NCBI RefSeq assembly: GCF_900591205.1 | Contig: NZ_UUPU01000067.1 | Coordinates: forward strand, 186,001-250,000 | DNA: 64,000 bases | Direction of reading: 5' to 3' | From: Pseudomonas viridiflava | GTDB lineage: Bacteria > Pseudomonadota > Gammaproteobacteria > Pseudomonadales > Pseudomonadaceae | Shown here: positions 44,466-53,291 of the stretch, piece after piece | How the letters are laid out: each line of letters begins with the position of its first letter | Position numbering within the stretch: the first letter of the stretch is position 1 | Notes under the pieces: model-generated | Told to the model about the DNA's origin: nothing | Seen by the model: the letters and a program-made list of their open reading frames with translations, nothing else | The model's database searches: none | Program-made: the position numbers and the translations under genes

Positions 44466-46082
44466 ATGACCACCAGTAACCTGCTCGCCCAGCTGTTTCC
44501 CGCCACCGCCGCCGATATTCCCGAGCAATTTCGTCTTGGGGCGCCCATTGAACAGCGTGATTACCTGGTGGATGGTCAGTTGCAGGTGTGGAACGGCCCG
44601 CTGGCCCAAGTACTCAGCCCGGTGCAATTGGGCGACGAGCGCGTGCATATCGGCAGCACGCCACTGCTGGATGCCGACACCGCCCTCACCGCCCTCGACG
44701 CCGCCGTGCGCGCCTATGACCGTGGCCAGGGCGAATGGCCGACAATGCGCGTGGCCGAGCGTATCCAGCATGTGGAAGCGTTTTTGCGGCGCATGCGCGA
44801 ACAGCGCGATGCGGTGGTCAAGCTGCTGATGTGGGAGATCGGCAAGAACCTCAAGGACTCGCAGAAAGAGTTCGACCGTACCTGCGACTACATCACCGAC
44901 ACCATCAATGCCCTCAAGGAACTCGACCGCCGCAGCAGCCGCTTCGAGCTGGAACAGGACACCCTCGGGCAGATCCGCCGCGTGCCACTGGGCGTGGCGC
45001 TGTGCATGGGGCCCTACAACTACCCGCTGAACGAGACCTTCACCACGCTGATCCCGGCGTTGATCATGGGCAACACCGTGGTGTTCAAGCCGGCCAAGCT
45101 TGGCGTGCTGTTGATCCGCCCGTTGCTGGAGGCGTTTCGCGACAGCTTCCCGGCTGGGGTGATCAACGTGATCTACGGCAGCGGTCGCGAAACCGTCAGT
45201 GCGCTGATGGCCAGCGGCAAGATCGACATCTTTGCGTTTATCGGCACCAACAAGGCCGCCAGTGATTTGAAAAAGCTGCACCCCAAGCCGCACCGCTTGC
45301 GTGCCGCGCTGGGTCTGGACGCGAAAAATCCCGGCATCGTATTGCCCGAGGTCGACCTGGACAACGCGGTCAGCGAGGCGCTCACCGGCTCGCTGTCATT
45401 CAACGGCCAGCGGTGCACCGCGTTGAAAATCCTGTTTGTGCATGAGGATGTGGTCGCGAGCTTTATCGAGAAATTCAATGCCCGGCTGGTCACCTTGAAA
45501 CCCGGTATGCCGTGGGAAGACGGGGTGGCGCTGACGCCCTTGCCGGAAGTCGGCAAAGTGGACTATCTCAACGCCCTGGTGGCTGACGCGGCCGAACACG
45601 GCGCCCAGGTGGTGAACCCCAATGGCGGCACCAGCCGCGGGTCGTTCTTCTACCCGGCGGTGCTGTACCCGGTGAACCCACAGATGCGCGTGTACCACGA
45701 GGAACAGTTCGGCCCGGTAGTGCCGATCGTGCCTTACCGTGACCTGGACAGCGTGATCGAGTACGTGCTGGACTCCGATTTCGGCCAGCAGCTAAGCCTG
45801 TTCGGCACCAACGCCGTGGAGGTCGGGCGCCTGGTGGATGTGTTCGCCAACCAGGTCGGCCGTATCAATATCAACGCCCAATGCCAGCGCGGGCCGGACA
45901 CCTTCCCCTTCAACGGGCGCAAGAACTCGGCCGAGGGCACGCTGTCGGTACATGACGCATTACGCGTGTTTTCGATCCGCACCCTGGTGGCTACCAAGTT
46001 CCAGGAGAGCAACAAGGCGCTGGTCAGCGATATCCTGCGCAACCGCGACTCAAGCTTTTTGACCACTGACTACATTTTCTAA
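44466..46082 (+). CDS. gapN: GapN-like NADP-dependent glyceraldehyde-3-phosphate dehydrogenase (ALDH family)
   Basis: The 538-residue protein belongs to the aldehyde dehydrogenase superfamily. It has CMGPYNYPLNETFTTLIPAL, NTVVFKPAKLG for cofactor binding, the catalytic Cys near 317 in NGQRCTALK, and a C-terminal GRKNSAEGTLSVHDALR. Where classic ALDHs have LELGGK with the general-base Glu, this protein has LGLDAK (about 281-286), so that Glu is a Gly. The usual Pseudomonas annotation is NADP-dependent (non-phosphorylating) GAPDH. ATG 44466 has GGGGTAG upstream. It is divergent from the DyP gene. Confidence 0.8.
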   Translation: MTTSNLLAQLFPATAADIPEQFRLGAPIEQRDYLVDGQLQVWNGPLAQVLSPVQLGDERVHIGSTPLLDADTALTALDAAVRAYDRGQGEWPTMRVAERIQHVEAFLRRMREQRDAVVKLLMWEIGKNLKDSQKEFDRTCDYITDTINALKELDRRSSRFELEQDTLGQIRRVPLGVALCMGPYNYPLNETFTTLIPALIMGNTVVFKPAKLGVLLIRPLLEAFRDSFPAGVINVIYGSGRETVSALMASGKIDIFAFIGTNKAASDLKKLHPKPHRLRAALGLDAKNPGIVLPEVDLDNAVSEALTGSLSFNGQRCTALKILFVHEDVVASFIEKFNARLVTLKPGMPWEDGVALTPLPEVGKVDYLNALVADAAEHGAQVVNPNGGTSRGSFFYPAVLYPVNPQMRVYHEEQFGPVVPIVPYRDLDSVIEYVLDSDFGQQLSLFGTNAVEVGRLVDVFANQVGRININAQCQRGPDTFPFNGRKNSAEGTLSVHDALRVFSIRTLVATKFQESNKALVSDILRNRDSSFLTTDYIF

Positions 46083-46101
46083 GCGCACCACCGATCAAAC
46101 A

Positions 46102-46190
46102 GGTGGGAGCTGGCTTGCCTGCGATTGCATCACCTCGGTCCCCCCGCAAGACCGCAGTGCCTGCATCGCGGGCAAGCCCGGCTCGCACAT
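46102..46190. repeat. Degenerate REPIN
   Basis: Left arm GGTGGGAGCTGGCTTGCCTG is intact; the right arm (GCGGGCAAGCCCGGCTCGCAC) has several mismatches to it and resembles a different REP subfamily. Confidence 0.75.
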
Positions 46191-46232
46191 TTGATCGAGT
46201 TTGCGCTGATAACCGAGGCCACTTTAATACCG

Positions 46233-47300
46233 ATGAACCTGCATTTGCCCATGTTTGCCCGGCGCCTGTTGCGCCCCCTGCTCGACCCGTACCGCCGCTA
46301 TCGCCATGCCAAGCTGATCCACGCCGTGCGCGTGTCCATCGGTTTACTGGCGACGATCCTGCTCACCACCGGCATCAACCTGCCCCACGGTGAGTGGGCG
46401 TCGGTGACCATGCTGATCGTGATCGGCGGTTTGCAGCACCACGGCAATATCGGCAAAAAAGCCGTGGAGCGCGCCTATGGCACGTTGATTGGCGCCAGCG
46501 TCGGCTTGTTGCTGGTGGTGCAGCAAGCCTACTTCGGCCAGCCGCTGCTGACCTATCTGCTGATGTCGGTGGTGTGCGGGTTCTTTTCCTACCATGCCAT
46601 CGGCAAGGGCGGTTATATCGCGCTGCTGTCGGCGATCACGGTGTTTATCGTCGCCGGCCACGGCGACAACCCTATCTCGGATGGTTTGTGGCGTACCGTC
46701 GATATCCTCATCGGCATTGTGCTGGCGCTGGCATTTTCCTTCGCCCTGCCGCTGTATGCCGTGTACTCGTGGCGCTACAACCTGGCCAGCGCCTTGCGTG
46801 ATTGCGCCGCAATCTACAGCCGGATCATCAATGGCCAGTCGGTGACTGATGATGAGCACCTGAAACTGCTCAACCGTTTGAATGCGGCCATGCTGCAACT
46901 GCGTTCGTTGATGCCGTCAGTGTCCAAGGAAGTACGGATTTCCATGACGGAGCTGGACGCTATCCAGCGCCATCTGCGGATGTGCATCAGCACCCTGGAG
47001 ATCTTGGGCAATACTCGACCCGACCCTCGGGACGAGCAAGCGATGGCGCGGATGCAGGTGATATTGAAAGCCGAACATCGGCAGATTCGGGTGCAATTGG
47101 TGGGGATGGCGCGGGCGTTGAAATCCGGGGTAACCGAACGACTGGAGCGCCCCAGCCACATCACCGGCGGCGAACCGACGCTGGAGGCGCCGGTGTATAG
47201 CGCGCTGGATGGGTATCGGTTGTTGACCGTGCAGTTGGCGGCAAACGTGGATGCCATGCGTCAACGCCTGGCCAAAAGCGCCGGCCGCTGGAAAATCTAG
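46233..47300 (+). CDS. FUSC-family membrane protein
   Basis: A 355-residue protein with about six hydrophobic helices in the first 210 residues (LIHAVRVSIGLLATILLTTG; LLSAITVFIVAGHGDNP) and a cytoplasmic helical tail. The ASVTMLIVIGGLQHHGNIGK segment matches the FUSC/YccS/aromatic-acid exporter family. It is about half the length of YccS, i.e. one transmembrane block. Likely an efflux or anion-leak protein; substrate unknown. ATG 46233 (MNLHLPMFARRLLRP) is the first start that puts basic residues before helix 1. Confidence 0.82.
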   Translation: MNLHLPMFARRLLRPLLDPYRRYRHAKLIHAVRVSIGLLATILLTTGINLPHGEWASVTMLIVIGGLQHHGNIGKKAVERAYGTLIGASVGLLLVVQQAYFGQPLLTYLLMSVVCGFFSYHAIGKGGYIALLSAITVFIVAGHGDNPISDGLWRTVDILIGIVLALAFSFALPLYAVYSWRYNLASALRDCAAIYSRIINGQSVTDDEHLKLLNRLNAAMLQLRSLMPSVSKEVRISMTELDAIQRHLRMCISTLEILGNTRPDPRDEQAMARMQVILKAEHRQIRVQLVGMARALKSGVTERLERPSHITGGEPTLEAPVYSALDGYRLLTVQLAANVDAMRQRLAKSAGRWKI

Positions 47301-47312
47301 AGAGATGGCACT

Positions 47313-47334
47313 TTGACGTGTTTACTCACGTCAA
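47313..47334. repeat. Perfect inverted repeat downstream of the FUSC gene
   Basis: TTGACGTG-N6-CACGTCAA, 8-bp perfect arms. It could be a regulator site for a transcript starting here, or an RNA hairpin. Confidence 0.5.
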
Positions 47335-47425
47335 TACTTTCACACTTTCTCTTACATATTTTTCACGTTTTATTCACATCCCAAGACGTAGGGTAAAGCC
47401 TCATCCGTTACAAACGTTGCACATC

Positions 47426-47454
47426 AAGCCCGCTGCCCCAGCGGGCTTTTTTTT
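47426..47454 (+). terminator. Terminator after the FUSC gene
   Basis: AAGCCCGCT / AGCGGGCTT stem with a GCCCC-type loop and an eight-T tail, 126 bp past the FUSC stop. No T-run on the minus strand. Confidence 0.9.
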
Positions 47455-47468
47455 GCCCTCGATTTGAG

Positions 47469-48227
47469 CTAGCGCGAGGCTTTGGCGGCTGGCGCCGCAG
47501 CGTGTTCACGAATGGCGCGTTGGGTGTCCAGCACTTTGGCCAGCGCAGTTTCGGCTTCCGGGCTTTGCTGCGGCACACGAATCGCCGCCGATACCAGGGT
47601 GATCAGCTTGGCCATCACTTCGGCGTCGGTGGCCGGGCGCCCCAGGCTCATGGAGTTCATCAGCAGGCGCAGCTCGGTGCCGGCCATCACCCCGGAAATC
47701 GCCTTGAGCGCAAATTGCAGGCGCACCCCCAGCTCGTTGCGCGGCAAATCCGGCAGGGCCAGGGCGAAGGCTTCGAAGAAGCGTTGGAACACCGGCTGGT
47801 AATGCACCTTGAGGTATTCCTGGATAAACGGTGAGGTATCGCTGTAGACCCGGCCCAGGAAACGAATAAACGAGCGCCCCTCCCCTGAGCCACTGGCCGG
47901 GTCGCTACGCTCCAGGCCCATGGCCGGCGCAAACAGCACGCCGAGCAAAGTGTCGCAATCGAGCGGCCCGTCGGACTCGGCTTCGCAACGCGCCAGCAGC
48001 TCCAGGCGCTGCTCGTTAAGCGGCTCCAAGCGCTGCATCAGCAGGGTTTTCATCAGGGAATCCTTGTCCCCGAAATGGTAATTCACGGCGGCCAGGTTCA
48101 CCTGGGCACGCTCGGTAATCTGGCGCAGCAGAACTGCGTCATAACCGTACTTGATGAAGAGAGCCTCTGTCGCATCCAGCAATCGAGTCTTGGTTACATT
48201 TGGAGCGCTGAGTTTCTTCGCGACCAT
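47469..48227 (-). CDS. TetR-family transcriptional regulator
   Basis: A 252-residue regulator. N-terminal TetR helix-turn-helix (about 16-62: KTRLLDATEALFIKYGYDAV, LLRQITERAQVNLAAVNYHF) followed by a ligand domain of the PsrA-like type (TetR_C_30: GRSFIRFLGRVYSDTSPFIQ). It is divergent from an efflux operon and very probably represses it. ATG 48227 (MVAKKLSAPN) is chosen because it gives a short basic N-arm; upstream starts have no ribosome-binding site. It is similar in kind to, but distinct from, PsrA. Confidence 0.88.
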   Translation of the reverse strand: MVAKKLSAPNVTKTRLLDATEALFIKYGYDAVLLRQITERAQVNLAAVNYHFGDKDSLMKTLLMQRLEPLNEQRLELLARCEAESDGPLDCDTLLGVLFAPAMGLERSDPASGSGEGRSFIRFLGRVYSDTSPFIQEYLKVHYQPVFQRFFEAFALALPDLPRNELGVRLQFALKAISGVMAGTELRLLMNSMSLGRPATDAEVMAKLITLVSAAIRVPQQSPEAETALAKVLDTQRAIREHAAAPAAKASR

Positions 48228-48243
48228 AGAAGTTCCACGCGGG

Positions 48244-48254
48244 AAATATTGTTT
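48244..48254 (-). promoter_or_regulatory. Candidate TetR operator, copy near the regulator gene
   Basis: AAATATTGTTT, the reverse complement of AAACAATATTT at 48466-48476. Confidence 0.45.
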
Positions 48255-48465
48255 TAAAAAATAATTTGATTTTTTATACCGGGGCCGCCCGCCGAAAGCA
48301 AGTAGTGACACACCGCCATATGATCAAAAGCCTGTACTGGCGGGCTCGCTGAGGGTAGCCGAAGGTTTTTTGACAGGTCTGTGTAGCCCTTGGGGAAATC
48401 GTTACAAAGGGTAAAACCGCTCTACGTCCGTGGCTGGCGAAGCGCGCAGAACACGGTTAGTATTC

Positions 48466-48476
48466 AAACAATATTT
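48466..48476 (+). promoter_or_regulatory. Candidate TetR operator, copy near the efflux operon
   Basis: AAACAATATTT within CAAACAATATTTTAAAAACA, about 110 bp before the first efflux gene. The inverted copy lies 220 bp away. Confidence 0.45.
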
Positions 48477-48583
48477 TAAAAACAAGAAATAAAACCAGTC
48501 CGTGACGCATCCTAGGCAGCTCCCGAACTTGTTACAAGGCTTTGCGGGGACGCCACGGCTGCATCGAGACTGAAGGCGTAGTC

Positions 48584-49291
48584 ATGATGACAGAGACCCC
48601 CGCGCACCCTGGCTTGATCTCCCTGCAAGGCATCGGCAAAAGCTACCAGCTGGCCGGGCAGCACCTGCCCATTCTGAATCATGTGTGCCTGTCTATCGCC
48701 CCCGGTGACAGCTGCGGCATTCTCGGCGCCTCCGGCTCCGGCAAAAGTACCCTGCTCAACATCCTCGGTCTGCTGGATTTGCCCAACTGCGGCCAGTACC
48801 ACTTTGCCGGTCACGATATTTTGCGCGCCAGCCCCGATGAGCTGGCGGCGATCCGCAACCAGCAGATCGGTTTTGTGTTCCAGAGCTTCAACCTGCTGCC
48901 ACGCCTCAGCGCGCTGGACAACGTCGCCCTGCCCCTGAGCTACCGCGGTGTGTCGCGCCACGAGTCGCTGGAGCAGGCGCTGCGCATGCTCGAACAGGTG
49001 GGCCTGGCCGAACGCGCCCACCACCGCCCCGCCGACCTTTCCGGCGGCCAGCGCCAACGCGTGGCGATTGCGCGGGCGCTGGTGGGCAAACCCTCGGTGA
49101 TCCTGGCCGACGAACCCACCGGCAACCTCGACAGCAGCACCGCCCAGGACATCATGGACCTGCTGCTGGCGCTGAACCGCGAACAACAGGTCACGCTGAT
49201 CATCGTGACCCACGACCCGCACATCGCCGAGCGCCTTGACCGCAAGATCCTGGTGCGCAGTGGCCTGGTGCAAGAGGTCGGGCGCCTATGA
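48584..49291 (+). CDS. ABC transporter ATP-binding protein (MacB/LolD type)
   Basis: A 235-residue ATPase of the MacB/LolD/FtsE family. Walker A GASGSGKSTLLN (about 49-60), Q-loop FVFQSFNLLPR, signature LSGGQRQRVAIARAL, Walker B VILADEPTGNLDS and the H-loop VTHDPHIAE are all intact. It energises the permease next to it. Two adjacent ATGs (48584, 48587) are possible. First gene of a four-gene efflux operon; overlaps the permease by 4 bp. Confidence 0.93.
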   Translation: MMTETPAHPGLISLQGIGKSYQLAGQHLPILNHVCLSIAPGDSCGILGASGSGKSTLLNILGLLDLPNCGQYHFAGHDILRASPDELAAIRNQQIGFVFQSFNLLPRLSALDNVALPLSYRGVSRHESLEQALRMLEQVGLAERAHHRPADLSGGQRQRVAIARALVGKPSVILADEPTGNLDSSTAQDIMDLLLALNREQQVTLIIVTHDPHIAERLDRKILVRSGLVQEVGRL

Positions 49292-50487
49292 ACCTGCGGG
49301 TTGAACAGAGCCTGAGCCAACTGCTGCATGAAGCATTCATCAGCCTGCGCACCCTGGGCAAGCGCTCGATCCTGGCCCTGCTGGGTATCGTGATCGGCAG
49401 TTCGTCGGTGGTGGCGCTGATCAACATCGGCCACAACGCCGCAACGGATGCCGCGTTGATTTTCAAGGACATGGGCACCGACACCCTGGTCGCCCAGTTC
49501 CCTACCAAGGGCAGCGGCAACGTGCCGATGCGCACCCGCCTCGACCTGCAAGCCGTGCGCCGGGCGGTGCCGGGCATCGCGCATATCGGCGCGCTGACGC
49601 TGTTCAGCGGGCCCGTGCTGTTCCATGGCCGTAGCGCGAATGCCAATTTTGTCGGCAGTACCCCGGACATCCAGGCCGCCATGCGCCTGGTGCTGCAGGA
49701 GGGGCGCTTCCTGTCGAGCTTCGACGCCCAGCAAACCTATGCCGTGATCGGCGGCCAGTTGGCCCAGAGCCTGGGCGCGCCGGGCGACCCGCTGAAACTG
49801 GGCGACCGCGTACGCATCAACGACTACCTGTTTCTGGTGGTGGGCATCCTGCAACCGCAGCCCCGGGCGCTGCTGATGCCGGTGCAGGCCAATGAATCGC
49901 TGTTTTTCCCCGCCGACGGCATGCGCCGTATCTTCCCAAACCCGCAAATCGGCAACGTGATCATTCGTGCCGAACCGGGGCAGGACATGGAGCAGCTCGC
50001 ACGGCACACCAACGCCGCGCTGCAAGCCCAACTGACGGACCACAACGTCGACATCCAGGTGCCCCAGCAAATGATCGACGGCATGACCCGCCAGAGTCGC
50101 ACCTTCGCCTACTTGCTGCTGGCCCTGGGGGCAATCTCCCTGGTGGGCGGCGGCGTGGGGGTAATGAACGTGATGTTGATGAACGTCTCGGAGCGCCGCC
50201 GCGAGATCGGCATTCGCATGGCCCTGGGGGCGCGCCGGCGGGATATCCGCAACCTGTTCCTGCTGGAGGCGGTAACCCTGACGGCGGTGGGTGCGGTGTG
50301 CGGCGCGGTGCTGGGCATGAGCGCCGCCTGGCTGTATGCACGGCTGTCGGGCTGGGAATTTGCCCTGGCCGTGGCCGCCCTGCCCCTGGGCGTAGGCAGT
50401 ACGTTGTTGGTGGGGCTGTTCTTCGGCCTCTATCCGGCGGTTTCGGCCTCACGCCTGCAACCGGTGGAGGCCCTGCGCGATGAGTAA
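49288..50487 (+). CDS. ABC transporter permease (MacB type)
   Basis: A 399-residue permease of the type VII (MacB/FtsX) fold: one helix at about 28-48 (SILALLGIVIGSSSVVALIN), a large periplasmic domain to about 270, then three helices (about 275-300, 325-350, 360-385). MNVMLMNVSERRREIGIRMA and GARRRDIRNLFLLEAVTLT are the conserved cytoplasmic coupling loops. In MacB the ATPase is fused; here it is separate. Works with the ATPase, adaptor and channel of this operon. Confidence 0.93.
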   Translation: MNLRVEQSLSQLLHEAFISLRTLGKRSILALLGIVIGSSSVVALINIGHNAATDAALIFKDMGTDTLVAQFPTKGSGNVPMRTRLDLQAVRRAVPGIAHIGALTLFSGPVLFHGRSANANFVGSTPDIQAAMRLVLQEGRFLSSFDAQQTYAVIGGQLAQSLGAPGDPLKLGDRVRINDYLFLVVGILQPQPRALLMPVQANESLFFPADGMRRIFPNPQIGNVIIRAEPGQDMEQLARHTNAALQAQLTDHNVDIQVPQQMIDGMTRQSRTFAYLLLALGAISLVGGGVGVMNVMLMNVSERRREIGIRMALGARRRDIRNLFLLEAVTLTAVGAVCGAVLGMSAAWLYARLSGWEFALAVAALPLGVGSTLLVGLFFGLYPAVSASRLQPVEALRDE

Positions 50488-51958
50488 ATGGCTCTGGCTG
50501 CTCGCGTGGGTCAGCCTGCACGGCATGGCCGCCGACGTGGTGATCAAACCTTCGGCGCCCAGCACCACCCGCAGCGGTTATGACCGGGGAGTGTCGTTGA
50601 ATGCCCAGGCCACCACCATGACCCTGGGCGACGCGGTGTACCTGGGCCTGCGCAATAACCCGGCGATCCGCAGCGCCTACCTGCAAAGGGTCGCCCAGAA
50701 GTTCGACCTGCGCGTCGCCGAGGACGTGTTCAACCCCAAGCTCACCCTCAACAGCTACTACCGCAGCACCCGGGGTTCTGCCGACAGTGCACGCAATGCC
50801 AACGTGGCGCCGGCCACCAGCCTGCTCGGCGAATACGGCACGCGCCTGAGCATGGCCTGGACCCAGCAACTGAACAACGCCGACCGCGCCGGCCGCTACC
50901 GCAGTGATGGCCTGGACCTAGCGATCATCCAGCCGCTGATGCGTGGCGCCGGCTGGGACGCCACCACCGCGCCGCTGCGCCTGTCTCGCCTGGCAGAGCA
51001 GGCCAACCGCCTGAACCTCAAGGCCACCGTGGCGCAGACCATCAGCCAGATCATCGCCACCTACCGCGAACTGCTGCGCGCCCAAGAGCAATTGAGCATC
51101 GTGCAGGACGCCCTCAAACGCTCCGGCACCCTGCTGGAGGTGAACAAGGCCCTGATCAGCGCCGGGCGCATGGCCGAGTTCGAAATCGTACAGACCGAAG
51201 CCGATATCGCCACCCAACAACTGGGCGTGGAGGAAGCGCAGAACCAACTCGACACCAGCCGCCTGGCCCTGCTGCGCCTGCTGGCCCTGGACCTGTCCAC
51301 GCCGATTCGCGCCACCGAAGCCCTGGAGGCCAGGCCGATGCAAATTGACCAGCGCCAAGCCTTCAACCTCGCGCAGACCCAGCAGCCGGAATACCTCGCC
51401 GCCCTGCTCGGCAGCCAGCAGGCCGACCTCAACCTGGTGATCGCCAAGGACTCCGGGCGCTGGCAGGTGGACCTGGTGGCCGGCGCCAATCAGGTGCGCG
51501 ACGCCTACGACAACGATGCCGGGCGCTCCAACAACCGAACCTGGGACAGCTACGCTGGGGTGCAGGTGCAGATCCCCATCGGCGATATCAGCACGCGCCA
51601 GGCAGAAGTGCGTGCGCGCGTGGACGTGGAGGATCAGCAGATCCGCATTACCGATGCGCGCCAGGAACTGGAACGCAACGTTAACGATGTGGTGCGCGAC
51701 CTCGGCACCCGCTGGCGCCAGTATGAAATCTCGCAGCGGGCCGTGGAGCTGTCGCGGCGCAAGATCGAGATCGAACGGGAAAAACTCAGTGCCGGGCGCT
51801 CCACCAACTTCCAGGTACTGAGCTTCGAGACTGACCTGCGTAACGCCGAAAACGCGCAACTCAATGCACTGATCGCTTATTTGAACGCCCAGACCCAGCT
51901 TGACTTGACCCTGGGCATGACGCTGGAAAGTTGGGAAATCGCCCTCAATGACTACTAA
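50480..51958 (+). CDS. TolC-family outer-membrane efflux channel
   Basis: A 492-residue TolC-like protein with signal peptide (about 1-18, HGMAADVV) and two repeats of long alpha-helices (QISQIIATYRELLRAQEQLS; QELERNVNDVVRDLGTRWRQ) that build the periplasmic tunnel. No lipobox Cys, unlike OprM. The start overlaps the end of the permease gene by 8 bp. It supplies the exit duct of the tripartite system. Confidence 0.9.
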   Translation: MSKWLWLLAWVSLHGMAADVVIKPSAPSTTRSGYDRGVSLNAQATTMTLGDAVYLGLRNNPAIRSAYLQRVAQKFDLRVAEDVFNPKLTLNSYYRSTRGSADSARNANVAPATSLLGEYGTRLSMAWTQQLNNADRAGRYRSDGLDLAIIQPLMRGAGWDATTAPLRLSRLAEQANRLNLKATVAQTISQIIATYRELLRAQEQLSIVQDALKRSGTLLEVNKALISAGRMAEFEIVQTEADIATQQLGVEEAQNQLDTSRLALLRLLALDLSTPIRATEALEARPMQIDQRQAFNLAQTQQPEYLAALLGSQQADLNLVIAKDSGRWQVDLVAGANQVRDAYDNDAGRSNNRTWDSYAGVQVQIPIGDISTRQAEVRARVDVEDQQIRITDARQELERNVNDVVRDLGTRWRQYEISQRAVELSRRKIEIEREKLSAGRSTNFQVLSFETDLRNAENAQLNALIAYLNAQTQLDLTLGMTLESWEIALNDY

Positions 51959-53189
51959 TCAAAAACGCCTGTTGGGCGCTGTGTTGCTCATGCTGTTGGC
52001 CGCAGCGGGGCTGGCCTTGCGCAGCCCTGCGGCAGGCCCGACCGACGCCGCCGAGCAATGGCTGGCGGTAAAACCCGACCCGCTGGTGCATCAGATCGGC
52101 CTGGTGGGCAAGATCGAGCCCGACACCACCCTGATCCTCACTGCGCCCTTCGACGGCAATGTGCAGGCCAATCTGGTGGAGCAGGGCCAACGGGTCGAGG
52201 CCGGCCAAGTACTGTTGCGCATGGACCCAGCCAACCTGCAAGTGCAGTTGCGCGATGCCCTTTCCGGCCAGCTCAAGGCCCGGCGCACCGTGCAAGAGCT
52301 GCAGGACTGGGACAGCGGCCCCACCGTCAGCCGCGCCCGTCGCAGCCTGCGCACCGCCGAAATGAGCGCCGGCAACACCCAGCGCAAATTGACCGAAAGT
52401 GAAACCCTGTTCCAGCGCGGCATCATCCCGCGCAATGAACTGGATGACCTCAAGCAGCAGACCCGCCAGCAACAGCTTGACCTCGCCGCTGCGCGCAGTG
52501 AACTGCAACAGGCGCTGGATCAAGGCAAGGGCGAATACCGGCAAATCGCCGAGATGGAGCTGACCAACGCCACGGTGAAATACGACGCCCTGCACACGCT
52601 GCTCGAAAGCCTTGAAATCAAGGCCCCGTTCTCCGGCATTGTGGTGCCCGCACCTGGCAATAGCGCGCCTCCAGGTGGCAGCAATACTGCACCCGTACAG
52701 GCCGGCAGCAAGGTCAGCCAGGGCCAGGTGCTGTTTGGGCTGGCCAATATCGAACGGCTGAAAATCGTCGCCAAGGTCTCCGAACTGGACATCAACCAAC
52801 TGCACCAGGGCCAGGCGGTGGACGTAATGGGCGACGGCTTTGAGGGTGAACGGCTGACCGGCTCGGTGAGCGTGGTCAGCGGGTTGGCGATCGCAGGCGA
52901 CAGCCAAGGCAGTGCGCAATTTCCGGTGACCCTGTCGATCCCCAAGCTCACAGCGCAGCAATTGCAGCGGGTGCGCCTGGGCATGAGTGCACGCTTGACC
53001 ATCGTCACTTACAACAATGAGCAGGCGATGGTTATTCCAAGCGAGGCTATCCAGGCGGACATGATGGTTGAGTATCGGGCGGCGATGGATCAGCCGGTGG
53101 AACGCGTGAAGGTAACCACCGGGCAATCGACACCACAGGGGGTGGAGGTGTTTGGCCTTAAACCCGGGTTTGTGAAAATCTCAAGATAA
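51948..53189 (+). CDS. HlyD/MacA-type periplasmic adaptor
   Basis: A 413-residue membrane-fusion protein with an N-terminal membrane anchor (about 7-24). Lipoyl halves lie around residues 65-85 (NVQANLVEQGQRVEAGQVLL) and 220-265 (IKAPFSGIVVPAPGNSAPPG), with a coiled-coil hairpin between them (about 100-200). The beta-barrel and membrane-proximal domains follow (VKVTTGQSTPQGVEVFGLKP). It overlaps the TolC gene by 11 bp. Adaptor last is unusual compared with macA-macB order, but all four parts are present. Confidence 0.9.
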   Translation: MTTNQKRLLGAVLLMLLAAAGLALRSPAAGPTDAAEQWLAVKPDPLVHQIGLVGKIEPDTTLILTAPFDGNVQANLVEQGQRVEAGQVLLRMDPANLQVQLRDALSGQLKARRTVQELQDWDSGPTVSRARRSLRTAEMSAGNTQRKLTESETLFQRGIIPRNELDDLKQQTRQQQLDLAAARSELQQALDQGKGEYRQIAEMELTNATVKYDALHTLLESLEIKAPFSGIVVPAPGNSAPPGGSNTAPVQAGSKVSQGQVLFGLANIERLKIVAKVSELDINQLHQGQAVDVMGDGFEGERLTGSVSVVSGLAIAGDSQGSAQFPVTLSIPKLTAQQLQRVRLGMSARLTIVTYNNEQAMVIPSEAIQADMMVEYRAAMDQPVERVKVTTGQSTPQGVEVFGLKPGFVKISR

Positions 53190-53200
53190 ATGAAAATCAA

Positions 53201-53291
53201 GTGTGGGAGCGGGCTTGCTCGCGAAGGCGGAGGATCAGTCAGCACATTTGATGCTGACACACCGCCTTCGCGAGCAAGCCCGCTCCCACAT
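53201..53291. repeat. REPIN between convergent efflux and FAD-oxidoreductase genes
   Basis: Arms GTGTGGGAGCGGGCTTGCTC and GAGCAAGCCCGCTCCCACAT are perfect inverted copies. The centre holds a further hairpin GTCAGCA / TGCTGAC. Its right end abuts the stop codon of the gene at 53292, so it probably also acts as the shared transcript end. Confidence 0.9.

Larger units (their letters stand above)
48228..48583. promoter_or_regulatory. Divergent regulatory region between the TetR gene and the efflux operon
   Basis: This 356-bp gap has no gene. Two AT-rich islands, one next to each gene, share the inverted 11-mer AAACAATATTT, the likely operator. The DNA between is GC-rich. Confidence 0.6.
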
